The notes beneath the pieces are model-generated. The model was given only the letters and a program-made list of their open reading frames with translations. It had not been told where the DNA came from and did not search any database. A stretch of DNA of 64,000 nt from Oceanospirillales bacterium (GTDB lineage: Bacteria; Pseudomonadota; Gammaproteobacteria; Pseudomonadales; Endozoicomonadaceae), in NCBI GenBank assembly GCA_004762125.1, contig SIHQ01000015.1:61505-125504 (forward strand), written 5' to 3'. Position numbers and translations under genes: made by a program. Shown piece after piece: positions 34,601-41,922 of this stretch (position 1 is the first letter of the stretch; the number at the start of each line of letters is the position of its first letter).

Positions 34601-35340
34601 TGTGCTGATTGCCAATCACTATTATGTCCAATGAGGGTTTTATTTTTTTCCTGAAGTTGGGTTATCTGATGCTGTAACCTGTTGATGTTTCCTGAAGCAT
34701 CTCTGAGTGAGCCTTGAAGATGAGCTAATTCTTCATTTTTTTTGGCAATCCGACGTTGTAACTCCTCCGCATGGCCTTTCATAACATTGATGTAGTCAGT
34801 ATCGCTTTGGCTGGTAGCCATTAACCGGTCATATAGATCTTTATTTGTTACTTTCAGCTCCCCAAGATAGTTGGATTTTTGCAAGTCAGATGCTGCTTGA
34901 TCAGCCAATAATTCGTCATAGAGACGAATATCCTGTTTTTGACTGTCGTGAAGCTCATCAAAACGGGAAAGCAAAGTCTGAATGGTTCGTACCCTGCCAT
35001 TGAGGTCTCCTGACAAGGCTTTAATTTGATCATTAGCCATATCGAGCTGTTCTTTAAGGGTCTCGGCTCCTGTCCATCCAGCAAACGAGAAATACGAGCC
35101 TTGGGTAACTTCACGAACTTCTCGTTTTAATATGTCTTCTGCGCTACCTTCTCTATAAGCTCTGTATTGTTCTAGAATCTTTGAGATTTCCTCTGCGTTG
35201 GCTTCAGCTACTTTCCCTGCAAATTGGACTGCGGCCAGAGTGGATTTGGACTTCCTTACACCTGACCTGTCAACCTCACTTCTTCCTCTATCTGTTTGAG
35301 TATGACGATGTCTACTTGGTCCGTCCGCTCCCGTGTACAT
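31687..35340 (-). CDS. 1217-residue coiled-coil protein, effector candidate
   Basis: A giant soluble protein that is almost entirely predicted coiled coil from about residue 95 to 960 and again 1040-1180 (heptads rich in Glu/Lys/Gln/Leu, e.g. LEKEKSDLARLKSELETTQ). A short non-helical insert lies near 985-1035 (PSGAMPSLPAYRTTVDYNEED). It has no signal peptide, TM, Walker motif or SMC head, so it is not an SMC/Rad50 ATPase. The first 40 residues are basic and polar and open with MYTGADGPSR, nearly the same as the tyrosine phosphatase at 61.6 kb. An AAGGA lies ahead of the ATG. Myosin/golgin-like coiled coils of this size occur as secreted proteins in intracellular bacteria; that role is inferred. 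Confidence 0.75.
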   Translation of the reverse strand: MYTGADGPSRHRHTQTDRGRSEVDRSGVRKSKSTLAAVQFAGKVAEANAEEISKILEQYRAYREGSAEDILKREVREVTQGSYFSFAGWTGAETLKEQLDMANDQIKALSGDLNGRVRTIQTLLSRFDELHDSQKQDIRLYDELLADQAASDLQKSNYLGELKVTNKDLYDRLMATSQSDTDYINVMKGHAEELQRRIAKKNEELAHLQGSLRDASGNINRLQHQITQLQEKNKTLIGHNSDWQSAHGELKAKNDQLSSQLSDAEQRSDTNYRAYGQVDTELKSTKHQVTELTRQIRESSTHLRDQEALQSELSTKRQEAEQYSHLYSDQVAKVSDLTEINQGWSNDYVALQESSKIKEQELTSQLYEQRLELQRAESNISKLQDQMEYLQTKKDELEESVAKHKNYVRSQQQFARAVTDTKKINEEEITVLNSKLHEAERQIAAFSERQLKLQNEKDMSQTRLAKLESDLGSKLKYMGQEKLTMSEANALLRNQLEKEKSDLARLKSELETTQELAKNAKTMKDELIKTQKNSHSLVSRNIRLQAQLKTSNEELKNAQAQQAESQGLYEKLKVSEPKLKRELKQAKSDLSATREKVKTLEAVQQQNADQRAELKQLEKDKVQANAQIKNLTEQRELAERGLKKEKSEVDGQKIKFQVQQKSISSLRSKIKEFEGKERSLTTELNTANSSLHTARENKNQLVRNYAELQSRLDTQLARMSEQPTTDIAAKDTEVETLKSKIAVLVEEVSQAEASLERATQKHTEVTSSLKAELVTLTTDKNQLRSSLDQAQDKQKQTERKLEAANSARSTSEKKFIELQNELGSAENKVARLETTRNHLSTENARLANEVTRLRDETLGMEDIKGENQSLRTANDKSKAQYKELETKRDSAQKELSEVTQELQTLEQSTSQHNSKLLEKNLEIQQLRSELATIQERYDALDKQLVTAISGMDGPSGAMPSLPAYRTTVDYNEEDEGEFSLSTHPNERSELTYEPVDSNQRYSVSPLASLITARTDTVSQEDYDDLFQEKEIALRERDELIDQKWDVQESKDNLDRAEQKVTKLELEKQTLKSKNLSQENEIDRLDTVERQQQNEITKLKAELARMAAERQTNVNVYNDDIEEVSSKHLNEMTRANLAESKLHEIEKQSQLDRDELVQLSTMNQGLQAFVGDFTEQLKKYITDENSQKYIDQVWLEAIKHHTGGGYDHQPEGDYIEED

Positions 35341-35511
35341 ACCTGACTTCCTTTTCTCTGAAATAGTAGTGAGCCCGCTGCTCTAAGTCGTTAGAAAACA
35401 GAGGGGGAGTAACTACTGAAGAGATTAGCAAGCGGTGGTTTTATGATCAGAGTCAGGTCGTATCAAAAGAATTGTTGTAGTATTGATGCATGTAAATCAG
35501 TGGGCTGAAAG

Positions 35512-36516
35512 ATGATCGATAAATCCCTCCCCCTTACGGATGTTCACCGTCATCTGGATGGCAATATTCGGCCTCGGACTATTCTGGATCTTGGTTTGAG
35601 TCATAATATTGACTTGCCCGCCAGAACCCTTGAAGCACTCATACCTCATGTGCAAATTACCCAGCTTGAGCCCGACCTAGTTAGCTTTCTGGCCAAATTG
35701 GACTGGGGTGTAAAGGTGCTGGCTGATTATGATGCTGTTCGCCGTGTGGCCTATGAAAATGTTGAAGATGCTAAAAATGCATTAATTGATTATGCCGAGC
35801 TGCGTTTCAGCCCTGGTTATATGGCCATGACTCACAACCTGAAAATTGAAGGTGTGGTTGAAGCGATTATTGACGGTGTGGCAGCGGGGAGTCGTGACTT
35901 TGGTGTCAAAACCAACCTTATCGGAATTATGAGCCGTTCATACGGGCCTGACGCCTGTCAGAAAGAATTGAACGCTTGTCTGGCATTCAGGGATAAATTG
36001 GTTGGTATGGACCTAGCTGGTGATGAGCTGGGCAAACCCGGTGACTTGTTTGTCGGCCACTTTAAACAGGTTCGTGATGCCGGTTTGAATGTTACCGTGC
36101 ACGCTGGTGAAGCGGCCGGCGCTGAGAGTATGTGGCAGGCAATTAATGATCTGGGTGCTACTCGAATTGGTCATGGGGTAAAAGCTATTGATGATCCAAA
36201 GTTGATGGATTATCTGGTGGAACATGGCATTGGCATTGAATCTTGTCTGACCTCCAATATCCAGACCAGTACTATTGCTGGTCTGGATAATCATCCGCTT
36301 AAAACCTTTCTGAACCATGGTGTAATGGCGTCATTAAATACCGATGACCCTGCCGTAGAAGGTATTGAGCTTCCCCATGAGTATGAGGTGGCTGCCCCTG
36401 CAGCAGGTTTGTCTCAGGAACAGATCCGTCGGTGTCAGGAAAATGGTTTGAAAATGTCTTTCCTGAGCCAGAAAGAAAAAGACGAGTTAAAAGCAGAAGT
36501 GGCTAAACGTCAGTAA
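35512..36516 (+). CDS. add: Adenosine deaminase
   Basis: A 334-residue zinc hydrolase turning adenosine into inosine for purine salvage. Zinc ligands and catalytic residues are in place: VHRHLDG (two His), [10 protein letters not shown] (His and catalytic Glu), RIGHGVKA (catalytic His) and SLNTDDPAV (Asp pair). The length matches E. coli Add. Cytosolic, single gene; no purine transporter adjoins it. Confidence 0.96.
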   Translation: MIDKSLPLTDVHRHLDGNIRPRTILDLGLSHNIDLPARTLEALIPHVQITQLEPDLVSFLAKLDWGVKVLADYDAVRRVAYENVEDAKNALIDYAELRFSPGYMAMTHNLKIEGVVEAIIDGVAAGSRDFGVKTNLIGIMSRSYGPDACQKELNACLAFRDKLVGMDLAGDELGKPGDLFVGHFKQVRDAGLNVTVHAGEAAGAESMWQAINDLGATRIGHGVKAIDDPKLMDYLVEHGIGIESCLTSNIQTSTIAGLDNHPLKTFLNHGVMASLNTDDPAVEGIELPHEYEVAAPAAGLSQEQIRRCQENGLKMSFLSQKEKDELKAEVAKRQ

Positions 36517-36526
36517 TAACTTATGT

Positions 36527-36559
36527 AATATCAGGCTTTCAATAAGAAAGCCTGATATT
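36527..36559. terminator. Bidirectional hairpin between add and ldhA
   Basis: AATATCAGGCTTTC (36527-36540) pairs perfectly with GAAAGCCTGATATT (36546-36559), a 14-bp stem with a 5-base loop, in the convergent gap. Confidence 0.75.
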
Positions 36560-36566
36560 GGCTATT

Positions 36567-37577
36567 CTAATGATGATCAGGTACTTCAGTAATAATTTCA
36601 TTACTGCTGGTTGTGCCTTCACTGAACGCTTTAGCACTGTTCAAACTGGTGGTTGCGATTGCGGTTAATGCCTCTTCTGTGAGAAAAGCCTGGTGACCGG
36701 TGAATATCACGTTATGGCAGGCTGACAGTCGACGAAACACGTCATCTTGAATCACTTCGTCGGACAGATCTTCGAAGAACAGTTCCTGTTCATTCTCATA
36801 AACATCCAGAGCTAATCCTCCCAACGTTCCACTTTTAAGTGCATCAATAGCTGCGGCAGAGTCCAGCAGTTGTCCTCGGCTGGTGTTCACCAAAACAGAG
36901 CCTTTCTGCATACGTTGAAAAGCAGCAGAATTGATCATGTACACATTATCTTCAGTCAGAGGGCAGTGCAGTGTGATGACTTTACTTTTACCCAGTAACT
37001 CATCCATGGAAACGTATTTGCCTCCAAGCTTTTCAAACTCCGGATTAGGGTAAGGGTCATAACCCAAAAGTTCACAGCCAAAACCTTTCAGAATTCTTGC
37101 TGATGCAATACCGATTTTGCCTGTACCGACTACACCTGCAACACGATTGTGCAGATTAAAGCCGGTTAAACCTTCCAGAGAAAAGTTAGCGTCACGGGTT
37201 CGCTGGTAAGCTTTATGAATGCGACGGTTCAGGGTCATGATCAGAGCAATAGCGTGTTCAGCCACGGCTTCAGGAGAATAGGCGGGAACCCTTGCGACTG
37301 TAATTCCAAGGCGACCCGCTGTTTCAAGGTCTACATTGTTAAATCCAGCACATCGCATTAATAAAAGTTTGATATTATGTTCAGCGAACACCTCCAGTAC
37401 CGACTGACTGAGCTCATCATTCACAAAAGCACAGACAGCATCGGCTCCTCTTGCCAGGTGTGCTGTTTTTTTATCCAGATGTATGTCGAAGTACTCCAGT
37501 TCAAAGCCATAGTGGTCATTGCACTGGTTGAAATACTCTCGGTCGTATTTTTTTGCACTAAACAAACAAATTTTCAT
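36567..37577 (-). CDS. ldhA: D-lactate dehydrogenase (NAD-dependent, LdhA type)
   Basis: A 336-residue D-2-hydroxyacid dehydrogenase likely reducing pyruvate to D-lactate in fermentation. It has the nucleotide-binding GVVGTGKIGIASARIL and the catalytic triad: Arg in NTSRGQLLD, Glu in DVYENEQELFFED (YENExxLFFxD is specific to the LdhA group) and His in FTGHQAFLT. ATG 37577 (MKICLFSAKKYD) is the family start; the open frame begins six codons earlier at a TTG. Confidence 0.94.
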   Translation of the reverse strand: MKICLFSAKKYDREYFNQCNDHYGFELEYFDIHLDKKTAHLARGADAVCAFVNDELSQSVLEVFAEHNIKLLLMRCAGFNNVDLETAGRLGITVARVPAYSPEAVAEHAIALIMTLNRRIHKAYQRTRDANFSLEGLTGFNLHNRVAGVVGTGKIGIASARILKGFGCELLGYDPYPNPEFEKLGGKYVSMDELLGKSKVITLHCPLTEDNVYMINSAAFQRMQKGSVLVNTSRGQLLDSAAAIDALKSGTLGGLALDVYENEQELFFEDLSDEVIQDDVFRRLSACHNVIFTGHQAFLTEEALTAIATTSLNSAKAFSEGTTSSNEIITEVPDHH

Positions 37578-37648
37578 GATATTTTCTTGTTGCAACCTTT
37601 TTCATACAGCAACCAAACGACCGTTAATAGATTTAACCGGAGCTCAGT

Positions 37649-38023
37649 TTGAAAATAGCCTTTGTGTGCCAACGGGTGGCAGCCTGGCTCAGTAGTGCAT
37701 TCATTTTAATGGCCTGTCTCTGGGCTGGCGAATTTTTCAGCGTTTTGTTGAATCATTTATTACCGGGAAGCATCCTTGGAATGTTGTTACTGGCAGGTTT
37801 GCTAGCCAGCGGTTTGGTTCGTTTATCCTGGGTGGAGGCCGGAGCTGGCTTCCTGGTGCGGTGGATGTCTTTGCTGTTTGTCCCAGTAGGCGTTGGCGTA
37901 CTCGATCACCTGGATTTACTGGCAGATAACCTGTTTGCCATTGTTATCACCTGTATTGTTGGTACAACCATGATTATGGCTCTCGCCGGATGGCTGTTTC
38001 AGTGGCTGGAGAGAAAGTCATGA
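37649..38023 (+). CDS. LrgA/CidA-family membrane protein
   Basis: A 124-residue protein with four hydrophobic segments and the family motif LLPGSILGMLLLAGLL; WMSLLFVPVGVGVLDHLDLL is also typical. LrgA/CidA were described as holin-like controllers of murein hydrolases; relatives move small carboxylates such as pyruvate or glycolate. The start is TTG 37649, supported by GGAG six bases upstream; no ATG is available. The stop overlaps the next gene's ATG. Divergent from ldhA, an arrangement that would fit export or uptake of fermentation acids. Confidence 0.87.
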   Translation: MKIAFVCQRVAAWLSSAFILMACLWAGEFFSVLLNHLLPGSILGMLLLAGLLASGLVRLSWVEAGAGFLVRWMSLLFVPVGVGVLDHLDLLADNLFAIVITCIVGTTMIMALAGWLFQWLERKS

Positions 38024-38718
38024 TGTCTATTCAGGCCCTTATTTATATTGTTCTGACGGTCGTTGTTTTCTCGGTGAGCCACTTACTGCAGAAACGTTTC
38101 AAACACCCTCTATTGAATCCCGTTTTGATCAGTATTCTTGCCATCTGTGGAATGTTGGTGAGTATGGAAATTCCTTATCATGAGTATCAGGAAGGGGGCG
38201 ACTATTTAACGGATTTGCTGGGCATTGCGGTGGTTGCACTGGGTGTGCCGCTTTATCAACAATCAAAAGACATTCGTCGTGAACTGCCTGGAGTGTTTTT
38301 GATTATCACTATCTCCAGTTGTTTCGCTCTGTCGAATACTATTTTTCTGGCGACTTTGGCAGGTGCCAGCAGTGAGGTAGCGCTTTCCCTTGCGCCAAAA
38401 TCGGTAACAACACCCATTGCGGTAATGATCACCAGTAGTCTGAATGGTATTCCAGCCTTGTCAGCCATAGCCGTTATTTTTACAGGGATTATGGGCGCTG
38501 TTTTTGGTATTCCCTTGTTGTCACTGATGAGAATTACCAGCCCAAAAGCTAGGGGTATCGCCATGGGTGCAGCATCCCACGCTATTGGCACAGCTCGGAT
38601 TACCCAGAGCTCGCTGCAGGAAGGCGCTTACAGTGCATTGGCACTGGTATTGTCGGCGAGCATCAGCGCATTGTTGGCACCGATTGTTATTCCAACCGTT
38701 TTGGGATGGCTTTCGTAA
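38020..38718 (+). CDS. LrgB/CidB-family membrane protein
   Basis: A 232-residue polytopic partner of LrgA. Conserved parts are LGIAVVALGVPLYQQ, LAPKSVTTPIAVMITSSLNG (the LrgB signature) and GAASHAIGTARI. ATG 38020 overlaps the upstream TGA (ATGA) and has GGAGAG ahead, so the pair is translationally coupled. The same family includes the plant glycolate/glycerate transporter PLGG1, which is fused LrgA-LrgB. Two terminators follow. Confidence 0.9.
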   Translation: MMSIQALIYIVLTVVVFSVSHLLQKRFKHPLLNPVLISILAICGMLVSMEIPYHEYQEGGDYLTDLLGIAVVALGVPLYQQSKDIRRELPGVFLIITISSCFALSNTIFLATLAGASSEVALSLAPKSVTTPIAVMITSSLNGIPALSAIAVIFTGIMGAVFGIPLLSLMRITSPKARGIAMGAASHAIGTARITQSSLQEGAYSALALVLSASISALLAPIVIPTVLGWLS

Positions 38719-38755
38719 TTAAGTGTGTAGATACATGTAATCGAATATCTAACTA

Positions 38756-38786
38756 ACTATTTTCCCGCCGTAGGCGGGAAAATAGT
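38756..38786. terminator. Perfect 14-bp hairpin terminator
   Basis: ACTATTTTCCCGCC (38756-38769), loop GTA, GGCGGGAAAATAGT (38773-38786). A/T-rich arms give a T-rich tail in both directions. Confidence 0.85.
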
Positions 38787-38823
38787 ATATGAATTGGTAT
38801 ATCTGGGTACTTAACTGAAAGAA

Positions 38824-38850
38824 TAAAGCCTCGTGATGGGGCTTTTTTTG
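38824..38850 (+). terminator. Second terminator after lrgB
   Basis: AAAGCC...GGCTTT stem with an 8-9 base loop followed by a T-run (about 38843-38849), in tandem with the hairpin 40 bases upstream. Confidence 0.75.
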
Positions 38851-38857
38851 AATATGG

Positions 38858-39364
38858 TTAAGGTTTTTCTTCAACTCGAAGGATTCCGGCTTGACCGGAA
38901 TCTGTTACCTTCAAAACGGCAACTGCACCGGACCTGAGTTGTTTCTCCAGAGCCAATGTTTTCTCTTTGGGAGCAAAGAAAGCGTCAATGCCATATTTTA
39001 TCTGGTGTTTTGAACGGGATTTATCCAACCTGCCTTTTATGAAAATCCCTTCTTCCGGTTTATTGAGAACCTGAGGGCCTTTCTGATAAATACCGCCATC
39101 GCCTTTTATTAATACTTGATAAACGACTTCTCCCTGACGAAGCTGATGAGTATTCAGAGCTTGCTGGTTTTCAATATCATTGATCCCATAGGAAAGACGG
39201 ACATAGTTACCCCGGAACAGTGATCTGGGATCTACAGGGCGAGTCACGATACTGACTTCAGTCCCTGTCCACAGTGGTAGAGCTGATTTTACCCACATAC
39301 CTCCCAGTACAGCCCCTTGAAAAAGAACCGCAACGATAAGCCATTTGCTGGTACGACGGCTCAT
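38858..39364 (-). CDS. GDYXXLXY-domain protein
   Basis: A 168-residue protein with an N-terminal TM (WLIVAVLFQGAVLGGMWV) and a periplasmic domain holding the defining motif as GNYVRLSY, followed by YGIDAFFAPK. The family is named only for its motif and always accompanies DUF2157/DUF4401 membrane proteins, as here: its ATG overlaps the upstream stop by four bases. Function unknown. Confidence 0.86.
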   Translation of the reverse strand: MSRRTSKWLIVAVLFQGAVLGGMWVKSALPLWTGTEVSIVTRPVDPRSLFRGNYVRLSYGINDIENQQALNTHQLRQGEVVYQVLIKGDGGIYQKGPQVLNKPEEGIFIKGRLDKSRSKHQIKYGIDAFFAPKEKTLALEKQLRSGAVAVLKVTDSGQAGILRVEEKP

Positions 39365-40740
39365 GACTTATCTCCCTTGCTGGTTCTATCTGTGGAGTGC
39401 ATCAGTTGGTGGTGCTTCCAGTACTTTGCTGCTCCTAGAAGGAGCCCTGCAAAGGTTAGAAACAGTAAAGAACCCCCGACATAATCGCCAATCAAATCAA
39501 TGTAGCGCAGAAAAGCGGTCAGCAGGATAGAGGTAATACCGAGATAGAAATAGTGGGAGTAGCCATGTTTTATTCCTCGAAGAATAAGCCCGGCGCCAAA
39601 AGCAATCAGTAAAATATTGTCGGCTACCTGAAGCCAGGCGACTTGTATTTCATTGCCATTGATAACAGTGAATAAAGCCAGTGACAGGGTGGCAATGATC
39701 GCCAGTGTAAACGGCAGTCGTTTAACTTTAAAAGCAAGCCATAGAGTAGGAATAAACAGTAGAGCGGTAAGCAGAAAAGCTGAATTTAAATTGGCCCAAT
39801 GCTCTTTGGCCAGTTCATGCCAGAGTTCACTAAAGCTCATGACCAATAAACTGACAAGCGTGAAACGGAGACTCCAGGCCACCAGTGTTGCGCCATAGTC
39901 TTTGGCTTTGACAGAATTTTGCAGTGCCAGCCAGTGTCCGATCAGCCAAATCAGCAGGAATAACAGAACGGCAACCAGAAACAGTTCGGGATGCCATTCC
40001 ATACGATGTTTATCACTCCAGAGGTAAGCCAACAGGAACTCGATCCAGAGCCCAATACTGAAAGTGGTCGCTATCAATAGCGACAGGCTGCTTTTGCCTC
40101 GATAGAGTACCCAGAGAGATGCCGTGACAAAGGGTAAAAAGGCCGTGGTCAGATAACCTTCGTCAGCCTGAAGGAATAGCCAGACCAGAGCAAGGCTAAG
40201 ACCTTGTTCCATTAAGAGAGGGCTTCGGGTTAATAAGGCAAAAGGCAAACAGCCCAATGCCCACCAATACACGCCGTCCGGCATATGTTCGCCAAGGTGA
40301 TATATCTGGGCGATAAGAATAATGGCTGCGCCGTAAAAGAGATTACCTAGAAAGAAGATTCCGGTGGCAGAAGAATAACTGGAAGAAGAATAGCTGGAAG
40401 AAGAGTGTCCCTGCCTCCATCTATAAATTCCGTAACACTGAGTTGATAGAGTTAAAGCAATCAGGCCTAACATACGTATGGCTCTGGGGATTTCTTCCCA
40501 GTTGGCCCCAATAAGAATAATCAGGGATAAGCCAATAAACAGACATCCTAATCCTATGAGTACATTATATCCAAGGGAACTGTTTTGAGCCTGATGAAAA
40601 TCCACGTCATAGCTGTCACAGATTTTCTCTGCCTGATTCTGTGAAATTAGCCCTTGTTGAACCCATTCGGAAGATTCTCTGGCCAGATCGTTTTTTAGTA
40701 GCCGTATTAATCTCATTACTTGTTGTTGCTCTTGAGGCAC
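39361..40740 (-). CDS. DUF2157 multi-pass membrane protein
   Basis: A 459-residue protein with a soluble N-terminal helical region (~1-55: LLKNDLARESSEWVQQGLISQNQAEKI, the DUF2157 start) and about 12 TM helices. The first TM region, LGYNVLIGLGCLFIGLSLIILIGANWEEIP, is the most conserved part. A Ser/Tyr loop (HSSSSYSSSSYSSATG, ~111-126) is encoded by three 15-base repeats. It is translationally coupled to the GDYXXLXY gene; the pair's role is not known. Confidence 0.85.
   Translation of the reverse strand: MPQEQQQVMRLIRLLKNDLARESSEWVQQGLISQNQAEKICDSYDVDFHQAQNSSLGYNVLIGLGCLFIGLSLIILIGANWEEIPRAIRMLGLIALTLSTQCYGIYRWRQGHSSSSYSSSSYSSATGIFFLGNLFYGAAIILIAQIYHLGEHMPDGVYWWALGCLPFALLTRSPLLMEQGLSLALVWLFLQADEGYLTTAFLPFVTASLWVLYRGKSSLSLLIATTFSIGLWIEFLLAYLWSDKHRMEWHPELFLVAVLLFLLIWLIGHWLALQNSVKAKDYGATLVAWSLRFTLVSLLVMSFSELWHELAKEHWANLNSAFLLTALLFIPTLWLAFKVKRLPFTLAIIATLSLALFTVINGNEIQVAWLQVADNILLIAFGAGLILRGIKHGYSHYFYLGITSILLTAFLRYIDLIGDYVGGSLLFLTFAGLLLGAAKYWKHHQLMHSTDRTSKGDKS
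40366..40410 (-). repeat. Three 15-bp tandem repeats inside the DUF2157 gene
   Basis: Units start at 40366, 40381 and 40396 (plus-strand GGAAGAAGAATAGCT-like) and encode repeated SSSYS in a loop between membrane helices. Copy-number change would stay in frame. Confidence 0.7.
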
Positions 40741-40781
40741 ACTCTGAAAATAATGGTATTCCAGAATGATTCAATATGACA

Positions 40782-41759
40782 TCAGCTTTTGTACAAACGA
40801 CAGCGCTCAACCTGATGGAGGATATATTGAATTCTCTTTTTGAACACTTTTCTGAATTTTCTACTCAACAAATCTGTATCAGCAAAAGACAAGGGATCGT
40901 TTTTCTCTGCGTACTGAACAAGTATCCATAGTGGATCTAGCTCTTCATTGAGTTCCTCCAGTTTACTCAGCAGGTCAGAATTGAAATGGCACAGATATCG
41001 GACTTCCAAGGTATGTAACCTAACTAAATCATACCTATCTTCTGGATCTCCTAGCTCGAAATAGCCAGTATCAAAAGTTAAGTCATGATCGATTATCACC
41101 AGCTTGCCATCAGAATCTTTATAAAGATTATGTATTGGCTCATAGATGACTTTTGGTTCAAATCGTGTTGCTAAACCTTTCAATATCAGCCTATCCCATT
41201 GCCCCGTCAAATAATCAAAGATAATGAGTTTTGACCACTCTTCAGCCTGTACCAGCTGTTCAGGATTCTCTTTAAAAAGGTACCAGAGAGTTCCACTGTT
41301 AAGGGATTCAATCAGCCCGTTAGGCATGTTTTCGGGATGTAAGTCGTCAACAAACAAGGCGAAACTGAGAGTTTGACCTACTTGCCAGTTTTCACTATTG
41401 GCTGGCATCTGACTGATGACTGTAATGGGTACTCTATTAATCCCTAAAAATCGCTGTAGTTGGTAGCTGTAAAATTCAGAAATTAGACCTTGGTCAGGAT
41501 ATAGGGAGCTTTTCTTTGCACAAGCTTTGATTCCATTACTGAAAGTAATCAGAGCACCATCTGATCGGTCTGAGCACTTGCTTGTGTCAACGCTGACTAC
41601 AACGGCTGAATGAACCGCTGTTTGAAAGAGAATTTCTTTTTGCCTGAGAGAAAGGTGCATATCATCCCAGCTATCTGCGGCAAAAATAATATGAGCAGGC
41701 AAAAGAGAGAGCCCAACTAACTTCAGCAGAAGTTGAAACAATTGTTTAAGTTTTTTCAT
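40782..41759 (-). CDS. Exported Four-jointed/FAM20-like kinase-fold protein (candidate)
   Basis: A 325-residue protein with a signal peptide (~1-28, ending HIIFAAD). The rest resembles metazoan Four-jointed (FJX1)/FAM20-type secretory-pathway kinases: ITFSNGIKACAKK (71-83) like the FJ 'f.dG.rACvRy', SEFYSYQLQRFLGINRVP (94-111) like 'GE..syyLarLLGi..vPp', IIFDYLTGQWDR (179-190) like 'lv.FDyLTgn.DR', and HNLYKDSDGK followed by LVIIDHDLTF (210-229) like 'sNLh....g.lvflDnEagf', where Asp224/Asp226 would replace the DFG Asp. Cys62 and Cys80 could form a disulfide. If active, it would phosphorylate extracytoplasmic or host targets. The link is by motif recognition only; no alignment was run. Confidence 0.6.
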   Translation of the reverse strand: MKKLKQLFQLLLKLVGLSLLPAHIIFAADSWDDMHLSLRQKEILFQTAVHSAVVVSVDTSKCSDRSDGALITFSNGIKACAKKSSLYPDQGLISEFYSYQLQRFLGINRVPITVISQMPANSENWQVGQTLSFALFVDDLHPENMPNGLIESLNSGTLWYLFKENPEQLVQAEEWSKLIIFDYLTGQWDRLILKGLATRFEPKVIYEPIHNLYKDSDGKLVIIDHDLTFDTGYFELGDPEDRYDLVRLHTLEVRYLCHFNSDLLSKLEELNEELDPLWILVQYAEKNDPLSFADTDLLSRKFRKVFKKRIQYILHQVERCRLYKS

Positions 41760-41922
41760 GATGCTGATTTTGACTACCGGAACTTAAATTCGTTCCTTTT
41801 TTTAAGGTGAGCCTTTCATATACGCTTGAAGAGCTGGGTTCGGTGAAACTGGACTATTTCACCAAGCTTCTATACTGCATGACTCCCAAAGCATCATCTC
41901 TTGATAAGGCAGGTAGTAGAGT

